Assembly: GCF_009469765.1 (NCBI RefSeq)
Contig: NZ_SSSQ01000002.1
Coordinates: forward strand, 62,001 to 126,000
From: Dechloromonas hortensis
GTDB taxonomy: Bacteria; Pseudomonadota; Gammaproteobacteria; Burkholderiales; Rhodocyclaceae
DNA: 64,000 nucleotides
Reading direction: 5' to 3'
Each line of letters begins with the position of its first letter. The first letter of the stretch is position 1. The position numbers were made by a program, and so were the translations under genes. Below the pieces are notes generated by a model. It ran no database searches and was not told the DNA's origin. It worked only from the letters and a program-made list of their open reading frames with translations. Of this stretch, positions 31,118 to 40,261 are shown in pieces.

Positions 31118-32790
31118 TATGCAGCCTCCTTTTGTGCAGTCTTGGCCTTGCCGTGGGCGCGGCCTTCGTAAACGCGGTTCTTGAACGGGTCGAGGCCGAT
31201 CCGATCGAAGGTGTCGAGGAAGCGTTCGTCGGCATGACGGCTTTCCAGATAGACCTTGATGATCTTGTCGACGACATCCGGCATTTCGTCGGCCGAGAAC
31301 GACGGGCCGATTACCTTGCCGAGCCGGGCGTCGTTGCCCTGACGGCCGCCGAGCGTGACCTGATAGAACTCCGAATCGTTCTTGTCGACGCCGAGTACGC
31401 CGATGTGGCCGACGTGGTGGTGACCGCAGGCATTCATGCAGCCGGAGATATTGAGGTCGATTTCGCCGATGTCGAACAGGTAGTCGAGATCGTCGAAACG
31501 GGCCTGGATGGCGTTGGCGATGGGGATCGACTTGGCGTTCGCCAGGTCGCAGAAATCGCCGCCCGGGCAGCAGATCATACCGGTCAGCAGGCCGATGTTC
31601 GGGGTCGCCAGGCCGGCCGCCTTGGCTTTTTCCCAGACAGCCGGGAGGTCGGCCTTTTTGACGTCGGCCAGGATGATGTTTTGTTCGTGGCTGATGCGCA
31701 GCTCACCGAAGCTGTACTGGTCGGCCAGATCGGCGACAGCGGCCATTTGCGCCGAGGTGATGTCGCCCGGGGCGACGCCGTGCTGCTTCAGCGACAGGGT
31801 GACGGCAGCGTAGCCGGGCACCTTGTGCGGATGGGTGTTGCGGTCGACCCATTTGGTGAAGGCTTTTTCCGTCGGCAGGGCGACCTCGTCCTGCTTTTCG
31901 TAGTCCGGTGCGGTGAAGTGGGCGGCAACACGGTCGAATTCAGCTTGCGTCAGCGTCGCCGGGCCGTCCTTCATGTAGGCCCATTCGTCTTCGACCTGCT
32001 GGCTGAAGGCTTCGATGCCGGTCGCCTGGACGAGGATCTTGATACGTGCCTTGTAGGCGTTGTCACGGCGGCCAGCACGGTTGTACACGCGGAGGATGGC
32101 TTCGCAATAGGTCAGGATGTGCTGCCAGGGCAGGAATTCGCGCACGACCTGGCCGCGGATCGGGGTCCGGCCGAGGCCGCCGCCGACGATCACGGTGAAG
32201 CCGACCTGACCGTCCTGCTCCTTCAGATGCAGGCCGATATCGTGGAACCAGGTGACGGCACGGTCTTCCCGGGTGCCGGAAATGGCGATCTTGAACTTGC
32301 GCGGCAGGAAGGCGAATTCCGGGTGGAAGGTCGTCCATTCGCGGAGGATCTCGGCCAGCGGCCGGGGATCGATCACTTCGTCGGCGGCAACGCCGGCGAA
32401 CGGGTCGGTGGTGATGTTGCGCAGGCAGTTGCCGGAGGTCTGGATGGCGTGCATCTCGACTTCGGCCAGTTCGGCCATGATTTCCGGCACATCCTCGATC
32501 TTCGGCCAGTTCAACTGCAGGTTGTGGCGGGTCGTGAAGTGGCCGTAACCGCGGTCGTACTTGGCGGCGACGTGGCCGAGCGTGCGCAGTTGGGCGGAAT
32601 TCAGCATGCCGTAAGGTACGGCGATGCGGAACATCGGTGCATGGCGCTGGATGTAGAGACCGTTCTGCAGGCGCAGCGGGCGGAATTCGTCATCGGCCAG
32701 TTCGCCGGCTTTCCAGCGGCGGACCTGGTCACGGAACTGGGCGACCCGCTCGTTGATCAGCTGGCGGTCGATGGCATCGTATTTGTACAT
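31117..32790 (-). CDS. cysI: sulfite reductase haemoprotein (nitrite/sulfite reductase family)
   Basis: 557 aa, siroheme/4Fe-4S enzyme reducing sulfite to sulfide. The cluster-siroheme cysteines are in GMICCPGGDFCDLANAKS and ISGCMNACGHHHVGHIG; siroheme-side basic residues are in the FTTRHNLQLNWP region. No cysJ partner follows; instead DUF934 and cysH do, so electrons probably come from ferredoxin or another donor (inference). It starts 20 bp after the TauE/SafE gene, in the operon divergent from cysB. Confidence 0.92.
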   Translation of the reverse strand: MYKYDAIDRQLINERVAQFRDQVRRWKAGELADDEFRPLRLQNGLYIQRHAPMFRIAVPYGMLNSAQLRTLGHVAAKYDRGYGHFTTRHNLQLNWPKIEDVPEIMAELAEVEMHAIQTSGNCLRNITTDPFAGVAADEVIDPRPLAEILREWTTFHPEFAFLPRKFKIAISGTREDRAVTWFHDIGLHLKEQDGQVGFTVIVGGGLGRTPIRGQVVREFLPWQHILTYCEAILRVYNRAGRRDNAYKARIKILVQATGIEAFSQQVEDEWAYMKDGPATLTQAEFDRVAAHFTAPDYEKQDEVALPTEKAFTKWVDRNTHPHKVPGYAAVTLSLKQHGVAPGDITSAQMAAVADLADQYSFGELRISHEQNIILADVKKADLPAVWEKAKAAGLATPNIGLLTGMICCPGGDFCDLANAKSIPIANAIQARFDDLDYLFDIGEIDLNISGCMNACGHHHVGHIGVLGVDKNDSEFYQVTLGGRQGNDARLGKVIGPSFSADEMPDVVDKIIKVYLESRHADERFLDTFDRIGLDPFKNRVYEGRAHGKAKTAQKEAA

Positions 32791-32809
32791 GAAACGTTCC
32801 TAACGTGAA

Positions 32810-33586
32810 TCAGGCAAAGACCAGCTTGCTGCCGATCAGGATAAGCATGGAGGCCAGCAGGCGGCGGAGGATGTGCTCCGGCACCTTGGCGGAAACTTGC
32901 GTGCCGAGCCAGATGCCGGGCAGCGAGCCGAGCAGCAGGCTGCCGAGCAGCGACCAGTCGACCCCACCCAGCGCCCAGTGGCCGAGGCCGGCAACCAGTG
33001 TCAGCGGCACGGCGTGGGCGACATCGGATCCGACAATCTTGATGGGCGAAAGTTTGGGGTAAAGGAAGAAAAGGGCGGCGACGCCCAGGGCGCCGGCACC
33101 GACCGAGGAAATGGTGACGAGGACGCCGAGAATGGCGCCGACGACGACCGTGATTTTACCAAGGCAGCACTTGCGGAGCTCTGATTCGTCGTGCTGGCTG
33201 GCGTATTCGCGGAGTCTGCGGCCAAACAGGATGGCAATCGCGGTGAGCAGCAGCGCAAAACCGAGGCCGTGCGAAATGACGGCACCAATGACATTGCTGC
33301 CCTTCGGCAGTTGCGACAGGATCCACAGCGTAATCGCCGCGGCCGGGATGCTACCGAGGGCCAGGCGGCCGGTGATCGACCAGTCGATATGCCCTTTCTT
33401 GCCATGGGCGACGGTACCGCCGGCCTTGGTCAGCGCTGCGTAGAGCAGGTCGGTACCGACCGCGGTGGCCGGATTGACGCCGAACACCAGCACGAGCAGC
33501 GGCGTCATCAGCGAGCCGCCACCGACGCCGGTCAGGCCGACAATGGCGCCGACTGCAAAGCCGGAAAGGGTATAGAGATAATCCAT
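32810..33586 (-). CDS. TauE/SafE-family sulfite/sulfonate permease
   Basis: 258 aa with about eight hydrophobic helices; N-terminal signature GAIVGLTGVGGGSLMTPLLVL and the repeated-half motif SSVGAGALGVAALFFLYP. Members move sulfite, sulfoacetate or related anions across the inner membrane. As the first gene of the TauE-cysI-DUF934-cysH run, it probably handles an assimilatory sulfur compound. A short KCCLGK loop in the middle is unremarkable. Confidence 0.85.
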   Translation of the reverse strand: MDYLYTLSGFAVGAIVGLTGVGGGSLMTPLLVLVFGVNPATAVGTDLLYAALTKAGGTVAHGKKGHIDWSITGRLALGSIPAAAITLWILSQLPKGSNVIGAVISHGLGFALLLTAIAILFGRRLREYASQHDESELRKCCLGKITVVVGAILGVLVTISSVGAGALGVAALFFLYPKLSPIKIVGSDVAHAVPLTLVAGLGHWALGGVDWSLLGSLLLGSLPGIWLGTQVSAKVPEHILRRLLASMLILIGSKLVFA

Positions 33587-33669
33587 GGGAGCGAATCCTA
33601 CCGGGCTTCATTTGAAACAAAAAGAATATTGGGTTAGATTGTTATATCGTTCAGTTATTAAGTGCGACC

Positions 33670-34611
33670 ATGAAGCTTCAGCAACTGCGTTACATCGTCG
33701 AAATCCAGCGCCAGGGGCTGAACGTCTCTGAGGCGGCGGAGTCGCTCTATACCTCGCAGCCGGGCATTTCAAAGCAGGTCAAGCTGCTCGAAGACGAGTT
33801 GGGGGTCGCCATTTTCGAGCGTAGTGGCAAGCGCTTCACCGGCATTACCGAGCCGGGCAAAAGCGTGCTGTCGATTGCCGAAAAGATCCTCCGCGAAGCC
33901 GATAACCTGAAGCGGGCTGCTGCCGAGTTTTCCACGGGCGACAGCGGGCGGTTGGTGCTGGCCGCGACCCATACCCAGGCACGCTACGCCCTGCCGGTCG
34001 TGGTTCGCGATTTCGTCGCCCAGCACCCAAGCGTCAAGCTGGAGATGCATCAGGGCAGCCCGACCCAGATCGCCGAATGGGTGGCGGCCGGCGAGGCGGA
34101 CATCGGCATCGCCACCGAGTCGCTCGACCAGTATGCGCAACTCGTCACGCTGCCGGTGCGCCAGTGGAGCCATTGCGTCATTGCGCCCGAAGGCCACGCG
34201 ATTCTCAAGTCGCAACCCTTGTCACTGCATGAACTGGCGCGCTGGCCGCTGATTACCTACGACTCGGCCTTTACCGGCCGTTCGCGGATCAATCGCGCCT
34301 TCGAGCGGATCGGTACCCAGCCCAACATCGCGCTGACCGCACTCGATGCCGACGTGATCAAGACCTACGTCAGCCTCGGCCTCGGCTTGGGCATCATTTC
34401 GGCGCTGGCCTTCGACGCCCAGCGCGACAGCGGTCTGGTCGCCATCGATGCGGCGCATCTATTCGAATCGAATACGACGCGGCTGGCCTTGCGGCGCGGC
34501 ACTTTTCTGCGCCGTTATGACTACGATCTGATCGCGCTATTTGCGCCGCACCTGACCCGGCGCGTCGTCGAAATGGCCATGCAGGGCGGGGGCGACGAGT
34601 ATCAGCTATGA
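33670..34611 (+). CDS. cysB: LysR-type regulator of sulfur assimilation
   Basis: 313 aa. N-terminal winged helix (QQLRYIVEIQRQGLNVSEAA, YTSQPGISKQVKLLEDELG) is a strong match to CysB/Cbl rather than to generic LysR proteins, and the effector domain includes ATHTQARYALP and the TFLRRYDYDLI end typical of CysB. It should activate cys genes with N-acetylserine as inducer. It is divergent from TauE-cysI-DUF934-cysH across an 83-bp gap that would hold both promoters. Confidence 0.93.
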   Translation: MKLQQLRYIVEIQRQGLNVSEAAESLYTSQPGISKQVKLLEDELGVAIFERSGKRFTGITEPGKSVLSIAEKILREADNLKRAAAEFSTGDSGRLVLAATHTQARYALPVVVRDFVAQHPSVKLEMHQGSPTQIAEWVAAGEADIGIATESLDQYAQLVTLPVRQWSHCVIAPEGHAILKSQPLSLHELARWPLITYDSAFTGRSRINRAFERIGTQPNIALTALDADVIKTYVSLGLGLGIISALAFDAQRDSGLVAIDAAHLFESNTTRLALRRGTFLRRYDYDLIALFAPHLTRRVVEMAMQGGGDEYQL

Positions 34612-34677
34612 CTTTAGTCGTGTTCTCAGGGCAGACGTTACGGGGTAAGCTGCGTCGGTCTTGGGGAGCACGTTGGC

Positions 34678-35523
34678 ATGAACGCAATTTCAGAAGAAAC
34701 GCAGTTGCACACTCTGTTGCAGGGTGTCGATATTCCGCCTTGCCCGGCCATTCTGGTCGATCTCGATACCGAACTGCGCAAGGACGAGCCCGATTCACGT
34801 GAAATCGCCCGCCTGATCAGCCAGGATGTGGCACTGTCCGGCCACCTGATGCAGCTCGCCAACTCGCCTGCCTTTGCCCGGGGGCGGCGGCTGGAGTCGG
34901 TAACCCAGGCACTGACCGTGCTCGGCAACCAGCAAGTGTTCACGCTGGTGGTGGCGCAGTTGTTGAAAGTGGCACTGGCCGGCGGCGCCGACGCACGTAT
35001 GGACCGTTTCTGGGAATCCTCGGCGCAAAACGCTCGGCTGTCAGCCGAGCTGGCCCGCCGCTTGCGCTGCGTGCGGCCGGATATTGCCTACACCTTCGGT
35101 CTTTTTCACGACCTCGGTATTCCATTGATCATGAAGCGCTTTCCCAAGGCCCGCGAGGCGCTCGCCGCGGCCAATGCCGCAGAGGATCGGTGTTTTACCG
35201 AAACCGAAGAGCAGCATCTGGGCACCAACCATGCGGTGGTCGGCTATTTTCTGGCCCGCCGCTGGCATCTGCCGGACTTCGTCAGCGAAGGCATTCTGCA
35301 CCACCACGATTATGTGGTGCTCGCCGAACCCGGCCGCGTGTCCGATCAGGCCCGGGCCTTGATCGGCATTTGCGTGCTGGCAGAGCACATCATCCGGCTG
35401 CAAGCCAACGGCGATGGCGAGCACGAATGGGCGAAGGCAGCTCCGGCCACCTGCCAGCTCTTCGGTTTGTCGCTGGGTGCCGTCGATGACCTGATCGACG
35501 ACATGCGTGACTGGCTAGCGTGA
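34678..35523 (+). CDS. HDOD-domain protein
   Basis: 281 aa, a single HDOD domain (residues ~20-215), a degenerate relative of HD phosphohydrolases used as a signalling adaptor. Features are IARLISQDVALSGHLMQLAN, VTQALTVLGNQQVFTLV and YTFGLFHDLGIPLIMKRFP. Catalytic metal HD pairs are not complete, as usual for HDOD. The partner is unknown; a second HDOD protein lies at 36809. GGGGAG is 9 nt upstream of the ATG. The 3' end overlaps that of nosD by 9 bp, convergent. Confidence 0.83.
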   Translation: MNAISEETQLHTLLQGVDIPPCPAILVDLDTELRKDEPDSREIARLISQDVALSGHLMQLANSPAFARGRRLESVTQALTVLGNQQVFTLVVAQLLKVALAGGADARMDRFWESSAQNARLSAELARRLRCVRPDIAYTFGLFHDLGIPLIMKRFPKAREALAAANAAEDRCFTETEEQHLGTNHAVVGYFLARRWHLPDFVSEGILHHHDYVVLAEPGRVSDQARALIGICVLAEHIIRLQANGDGEHEWAKAAPATCQLFGLSLGAVDDLIDDMRDWLA

Positions 35524-36729
35524 TTTTCCGACGCGCGGCGCACTGTCGCGCAGGATGAGACCTGGCGACGAAAAGGGCGCCAGCCGCTCCAGGAAGTCGA
35601 GCAGTTCGAGGACCGGCGAGTTGCGGAAAAATTTGGTTGGCGGCGTATCCAGCCAGATGCGGTCGGCATAGGCGTAGAGCTCGTGCGGGGTGTCGCCGAG
35701 GCCGTCGTGATTGCGGTCGAAGCCCTGGTAGTCGTCCCAGTAATTGCCCCACCAGAAGTCGTTCAGCGGATCGCCGTCGCCGATGATGCTGACTGGCCAG
35801 AGGTTGCCGCGGAAGGTGTTGCCAATGGCGATATGACCGCCTTTGGCACCGTAGAAATAGATGCCGGTGACGTTATGGGCGATCAGGTTGTCGGTGAAGA
35901 CGATCCGGTTGGTCGGGTTCATCGGCGAATCGGCCATGATGCCGTGGGCGCAATGGACGATCTCGTTGCCATCGATCAATGCCGACGAGGTTTCCTTGAG
36001 CGCGATACCGGCGCCGGAGGCGTCCATGGCGTGCATGATCCGGTTGCGGCGAATGATCAGCCCTTCGGAGTTGAGAGCGATGATGCCGGTCGAGTTTTTC
36101 TCGAAATGGTTGCCCTCGATCAGCGTCCGGTGCGAAAAGAGGAAATTCAGTGCCCGCCGGCTGTCGCGGACGGTGTTGCCGACAATCCGGTTGTGCGGCG
36201 AGTTGGAAACGGTGATGTCGCGGATCTGCGCGATGTCGTTGTTTTCGATCCGGTTGAAGGTGCTGTACCAGATGCGCAGGCCATCGCCACGGTCGGCCGA
36301 GTCGCCGGCCCGGGAGCGGATCCGGTTGTGGCGGACGATGCTGTCCGTCGTGCTGTGCAGTGAAATGCCAAACAGCACGTTCTCGATCACATTGTTCTCG
36401 ATCAGCAAGTCGCGGCCTTCAGCCATGATGCCGCCGTCGATCTTGTCGTGCGAGTCGCCGCTGCCGCGCAGGGTCAGGCCGCGCAAAGTAACGCGGTCGG
36501 CCTTGATGGTCAGCACGGTGCCCCGGCCACCGCCGTCGATGATGACCTTGCCGTCACCCTCCAGGGTGATCGGCTTGCTGATGCTGACCGGGCCTTGATA
36601 GACACCGGGCGGCAGGCGGATGCGGGCGCCGGGCAGCGCCGTATCCAGCCAGGGCTGGAGCGGTTGGGCGGCGTGAGCAGTGGAAAGCAGGCCGAGCAGG
36701 AGTGCGGCTAATCGGTAGAGAAACGTCAT
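35515..36729 (-). CDS. nosD: NosD-like periplasmic beta-helix protein
   Basis: 404 aa with signal peptide (cleavage after AAHA region) and right-handed beta-helix (PbH1/CASH) repeats throughout, e.g. NVIENVLFGISLHSTTDSIV, NRIENNDIAQIRDIT, NSEGLIIRRNRIMHAMDAS, then the conserved NDFWWGNYWDDYQGFD block near the C-terminus that is typical of NosD. NosD is needed for copper/sulfur-cluster maturation of nitrous oxide reductase NosZ. No nosZ, nosR, nosF or nosY is in the window, which is unusual; a weak half Fnr box (TTGATCCAG, minus strand near 36780) is the only regulatory hint. Confidence 0.82.
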   Translation of the reverse strand: MTFLYRLAALLLGLLSTAHAAQPLQPWLDTALPGARIRLPPGVYQGPVSISKPITLEGDGKVIIDGGGRGTVLTIKADRVTLRGLTLRGSGDSHDKIDGGIMAEGRDLLIENNVIENVLFGISLHSTTDSIVRHNRIRSRAGDSADRGDGLRIWYSTFNRIENNDIAQIRDITVSNSPHNRIVGNTVRDSRRALNFLFSHRTLIEGNHFEKNSTGIIALNSEGLIIRRNRIMHAMDASGAGIALKETSSALIDGNEIVHCAHGIMADSPMNPTNRIVFTDNLIAHNVTGIYFYGAKGGHIAIGNTFRGNLWPVSIIGDGDPLNDFWWGNYWDDYQGFDRNHDGLGDTPHELYAYADRIWLDTPPTKFFRNSPVLELLDFLERLAPFSSPGLILRDSAPRVGKSR

Positions 36730-36808
36730 CAGGACCGAATGCTGCGGTCAACTGCCGATAAAGGCCAGAATCTGGATCAAGTTTTCCCGATTTGGCGAGC
36801 GGGGAAGG

Positions 36809-38155
36809 CTATTCCCAGTGCTCGGTGACTTCGCTGGCCCAGGCGGTCGCCGCCAGCAGGGCGCGGTTGACGCTGGCCGGATCGAGGCTGACGGCCTGGG
36901 CGGCATTCTGCATGCGCACCACGTCGAAGGCTTCGCTGGCCTCGGCAATGGCGAGCAGGCCGGCAAAAGGCCCCTGGCGTTCGAGCAGCGCGCTGCGAAT
37001 GTCTTCCGAGATCGGCAGGTCGTGGATGATGTCGGCCAGCGGGCGGCGCAACAGGCGGTCCAGGCAGGAAAAAATGCCGGTCAGAAAGAGCGGGTCGTGC
37101 GCCTGGTCGGGCAGCAGTTCGGCGCCGAGTTCTTCCATCAGGCGGCCGCGGGTGAGGGCGCTTTCGACCAGCATCCAGTCGGCGAAGTTGGGCTCGCGGA
37201 CCGAGAATAGCAGTACCGAGAGCCAGCGGGCCAGCCGTTGCCGGCCGAGAATGATCAGCGCCTGGCCGATCGAGTCGATCCGGTGGTTGAGGCCGAGTGT
37301 CGGTGAGTTCAGGTAGCGCAGGATACGGAAGGTGAGTAGCGGATCCTGCTTCATGGCGTCGGCCAGTTCGGCGGTCTCGGCCTCACCCTGGACGAGGTGT
37401 AGCAGATGCAGGAGCTGGATCTTGTGTGGGTCGGCTTGGGCCGATTCCGGGCGAGGCGGGGCGTTGACCGCGAACGGCCCATGAAAGAAGTCGAAATGCC
37501 ACTGGTGACACAGGCGGTGTTCGTCGGGCGTTTCGATATTCAGGGCCAGCAACTGCAGCGGCTGTTCATGCTCGCTGGCGCGCAGGGCAGCCGAAAAGTC
37601 GCGGACCGTGCCCGCTTCGTGGCCATTGACGTTGAGTACGCCGAGATCGGCCTGCAGAATGGCAGCGGCAAACAGCGGGTGACGTGGCTGGCGGAATATG
37701 CCGATCTTCAGGCCACGTTCGCGCAGGATGGCGAGGCGAATGATCAGTGCCGCCTGATCGTCTTCATCGGGGGACAGTTGAACCAGCAGGCCGACATTAC
37801 GGGTCGGCAGGCGGTCGACCGCGCTCAGGTCGAGCGAGCCCGAGCCGAGCGGCAGGAAGGCAAACTGCGTATTCCAGGCATCGGGGCTGGCGGCCAGAAT
37901 GGAGAGCAGGCGGGCATCGATCTGGCGCTGGGTGTCGCGCGGTGCGTCGGCGAACAGCGAGCTTTTTTGTAGCGAGAACAGGTGGGCGCTCAGCCGATTC
38001 TGGCGATCGAACATCGCCTCCCGGCGCAGAAAGGCGCTGATGCTGTCGGGGGGCGGTACTTCGACCGGTGTCGGCGGCGCGGCGGCGGCCGGGACTGCAT
38101 TTTCGGTTTTCCCCCCGAACAGTTTCTTCAAGCTGAACACGCGCTGACTCTCCAA
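36809..38155 (-). CDS. EAL-like/HDOD two-domain signalling protein (YuxH type)
   Basis: 448 aa. A low-complexity Pro/Ala-rich linker (residues ~20-37) precedes a degenerate EAL-like domain (~45-230), which lacks the E-A-L metal motif, and a C-terminal HDOD domain (~235-440; LADAMKQDPLLTFRILRYLN, IDSIGQALIILGRQRLARWL). Such proteins are presumed c-di-GMP effectors without hydrolase activity. A strong terminator-like hairpin lies just upstream (38158-38181), ending the parvulin operon before this gene. Confidence 0.82.
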   Translation of the reverse strand: MESQRVFSLKKLFGGKTENAVPAAAAPPTPVEVPPPDSISAFLRREAMFDRQNRLSAHLFSLQKSSLFADAPRDTQRQIDARLLSILAASPDAWNTQFAFLPLGSGSLDLSAVDRLPTRNVGLLVQLSPDEDDQAALIIRLAILRERGLKIGIFRQPRHPLFAAAILQADLGVLNVNGHEAGTVRDFSAALRASEHEQPLQLLALNIETPDEHRLCHQWHFDFFHGPFAVNAPPRPESAQADPHKIQLLHLLHLVQGEAETAELADAMKQDPLLTFRILRYLNSPTLGLNHRIDSIGQALIILGRQRLARWLSVLLFSVREPNFADWMLVESALTRGRLMEELGAELLPDQAHDPLFLTGIFSCLDRLLRRPLADIIHDLPISEDIRSALLERQGPFAGLLAIAEASEAFDVVRMQNAAQAVSLDPASVNRALLAATAWASEVTEHWE

Positions 38156-38157
38156 AC

Positions 38158-38181
38158 AAAAATGCCCGCCGGTGGGCGGGC
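38158..38181 (-). terminator. intrinsic terminator after the parvulin gene
   Basis: Minus strand GCCCGCC-CACC-GGCGGGC then ATTTTTG, 25 bp after the stop at 38206. Confidence 0.85.
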
Positions 38182-38205
38182 ACGGGGTACACGGCTGCTG
38201 GCCGA

Positions 38206-38997
38206 TCAGTTAACCTTGGCCTTGGCGCGCAGGTCCTTGAGCAGATTCTCGATCTGCTGCTGGCTGGCGCGCTGCTGCAGTTGCGGCTTGACCTGTTCGA
38301 ACGGCGGCGGGGTCATCGGACGGGAGTCGTCGAGCTGGATGACGTGGTAGCCGAAGTCGGACTTGACCGGGGTCTTGGTGTATTCACCCTTCTTCAGCTT
38401 GGTCAGCGCTTCGCCGAACGGCTTGACGTAGGCGGTCGGCGAGCTCCAGCCGAGTTCGCCGCCCTTGTCCTTGGAACCCGGATCCTTCGACTGCTTGGCC
38501 AGCTCGGAGAACTTCTCGCCCTTGTCGAGTTTGGCGATGATTGCCTTGGCATCGTCTTCCTTCTCGACCAGCACATGGCGGGCCTTGTATTCGGTGTTGC
38601 CGAGGTTGGCCTTGATCAGTTCGTATTCGGCCTTGAGCTGCGCTTCGCTGACCGGGTTGGCCTTGACGTAGTCGGAGAGGAAGGCGCGGATCAGCACGGC
38701 TTGCTTGGCCAGTTCAACCTGGCCCTGGATGTCGCCCTTCTTATCCAGGCCCTTTTTCTTGGCTTCCTGGGCGAGAATTTCGCGGCGTACCAGTTCTTCC
38801 TTTACTGCGTTTTGCAGTTCCGGCGAATCCGGCGTGCCCTGAGCCTTTTGCTCGGCAACGAAAGCATCATAGACGGATTGCGGAATCGGCTGGCCGTTCA
38901 CCGTGGCAAAGGCCTTGCCCTTGTCGGCAGCGAGAACCGGGGCGGAAACAATGGCGCCGGCGACCAGCAGGGCGGCCAGACGGGAGAGCTTGAGCAT
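38206..38997 (-). CDS. periplasmic parvulin-type peptidyl-prolyl isomerase
   Basis: 263 aa. Signal peptide MLKLSRLAALLVAGAIVSA; N-terminal chaperone-like helices (residues 25-130); one parvulin domain (~135-235) with YKARHVLVEKEDDAKAII, GGELGWSSPTAYVKPFGEAL and SDFGYHVIQLDD. It assists folding of secreted or outer-membrane proteins. It lies last in the YciB-YciI-BolA-parvulin run, 35 bp after bolA, an arrangement I recognise from other betaproteobacteria. Confidence 0.9.
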   Translation of the reverse strand: MLKLSRLAALLVAGAIVSAPVLAADKGKAFATVNGQPIPQSVYDAFVAEQKAQGTPDSPELQNAVKEELVRREILAQEAKKKGLDKKGDIQGQVELAKQAVLIRAFLSDYVKANPVSEAQLKAEYELIKANLGNTEYKARHVLVEKEDDAKAIIAKLDKGEKFSELAKQSKDPGSKDKGGELGWSSPTAYVKPFGEALTKLKKGEYTKTPVKSDFGYHVIQLDDSRPMTPPPFEQVKPQLQQRASQQQIENLLKDLRAKAKVN

Positions 38998-39032
38998 GTA
39001 ATGTGTCCTTGGGTGGAGGGAAAACCGAAAAA

Positions 39033-39302
39033 TTATACTTCGTCGGGCGTCAAAGCGCGGATGACCAGCGCATGGATGCGGCCACGCATCAGATCGCCGG
39101 CTGCATCATAAACCAGGCGATGCCGGGCCATGGTGTTCTTGCCGGCGAAGGCGTCGGCGACGATGGTCAGCACATAGTGGCCGCCGCCGCCCTTGGCGCC
39201 GGCATGGCCGGCATGCCGGTGCGATTCGTCTTCGATGTCGAGCGATTGTGGTTGCAGCGCGTTCAGGCGCTGGCGCAACAGTTCGATGGTGTCCTGGCTC
39301 AC
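39033..39302 (-). CDS. BolA-family protein
   Basis: 89 aa. BolA proteins bind monothiol glutaredoxins and act in iron-sulfur handling and stress-linked regulation. The family helix-turn region is seen in [31 protein letters not shown] with the conserved H-R-V/L, and [14 protein letters not shown] ends it. It overlaps the YciI gene by ATGA. An insertion rich in Gly/His ([14 protein letters not shown]) is typical. Confidence 0.9.
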   Translation of the reverse strand: MSQDTIELLRQRLNALQPQSLDIEDESHRHAGHAGAKGGGGHYVLTIVADAFAGKNTMARHRLVYDAAGDLMRGRIHALVIRALTPDEV

Positions 39303-39601
39303 GCCGGCAGCGCCTTCTTGAAAGGCTTGACCGTAACTTTTTCATAGACGCCGGCGGCGACATAAGGATCGGCATCGGCCCAGGTTTGGGCAGCGGTCAG
39401 TGAGTCGAATTCGGCAATGATGATGCTGCCGGAAAAACCGGCCGGACCGGGGTCGGGCGAATCGATCGCCGGGCAGGGGCCGGCCAGGATCAGGCGGCCG
39501 GCAGCCTGCAGGGCCTGCAGGCGCTCCAGGTGGGCGGGGCGGGTGGCAAGGCGCTGGTCGAGCGAACCGGCGCGGTCTTCACCGATGATGGCATAGAGCA
39601 T
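39299..39601 (-). CDS. yciI: YciI-family protein
   Basis: 100 aa ferredoxin-like fold. The conserved His/Asp pair of the family is at [21 protein letters not shown] and [17 protein letters not shown]. Function is not settled; a hydrolase/dehydrochlorinase-like active site has been proposed for relatives. Its ATG touches the yciB stop (TAATG), and it overlaps bolA at the other end. Confidence 0.88.
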   Translation of the reverse strand: MLYAIIGEDRAGSLDQRLATRPAHLERLQALQAAGRLILAGPCPAIDSPDPGPAGFSGSIIIAEFDSLTAAQTWADADPYVAAGVYEKVTVKPFKKALPA

Positions 39602-40209
39602 TACTTTTCTTCCTCAACGTATTTCGAGAGCAGCATGCCCTGGCCGAGCACAAAGATCAGCATCAGACCCATGCCGCCGAACAGTTTGAAATTGACCCAG
39701 ACGTCGGTCGGGAAATTGAAGGCGATGACCAGGTTCAGGAAACCCATCACGATGAAGAAGGCGACCCAGGAATAATTGACCTTGCTCCAGACCGCCTCGG
39801 GCAGCGTCAATTGTTCGCCGAGCATGGTCTTGATGGCATTTTTCTTGAGGACGAGGGCGGCGAAACTCATGCTGCCGGCGAACACCCAGTACAGGATGGT
39901 CGGTTTCCACTTGATGAAGGTTTCGTCCTGGAAGATCAGCGTCATGCCGCCGAAGACGGCGACCAGTACCAGGCTGACCCAGAGCATCTTGTCGACCTTG
40001 CCGTGGCGGAACCAGACCCAGGCGATCTGGGCGACGGTGGCGGCGATGACGACGACGGTGGCGAGCAGAATGGGCGCCTGTTTGACGTCGACCGCAGCGG
40101 AACCGAGCAGGGAGCCAATCCAGCTTGCCGCCAGCTCCGGATTTTTCTCGGAGTACTTGAAGGCGACGAAGAAGAGGATGACTGGGAAGAGGTCGAAAAG
40201 CAGTTTCAT
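39601..40209 (-). CDS. yciB: inner-membrane septation protein A
   Basis: 202 aa with five to six membrane helices ([19 protein letters not shown] at the start, then [20 protein letters not shown] and [14 protein letters not shown]). YciB/IspZ links envelope synthesis and division-site machinery. It heads the four-gene run and is divergent from the HD-GYP regulator gene across 52 bp. Confidence 0.92.
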   Translation of the reverse strand: MKLLFDLFPVILFFVAFKYSEKNPELAASWIGSLLGSAAVDVKQAPILLATVVVIAATVAQIAWVWFRHGKVDKMLWVSLVLVAVFGGMTLIFQDETFIKWKPTILYWVFAGSMSFAALVLKKNAIKTMLGEQLTLPEAVWSKVNYSWVAFFIVMGFLNLVIAFNFPTDVWVNFKLFGGMGLMLIFVLGQGMLLSKYVEEEK

Positions 40210-40261
40210 GGCGCCGCATTATATACTGCGAAAAACAACCCACCAGCCTTTGAGAGAGCTT

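Noticed and set aside
39776..40261. Upstream in-frame extension of the HD-GYP regulator
   Set aside because: It is antisense to yciB and lacks REC-like residues; the REC domain begins exactly at the ATG at 40262.
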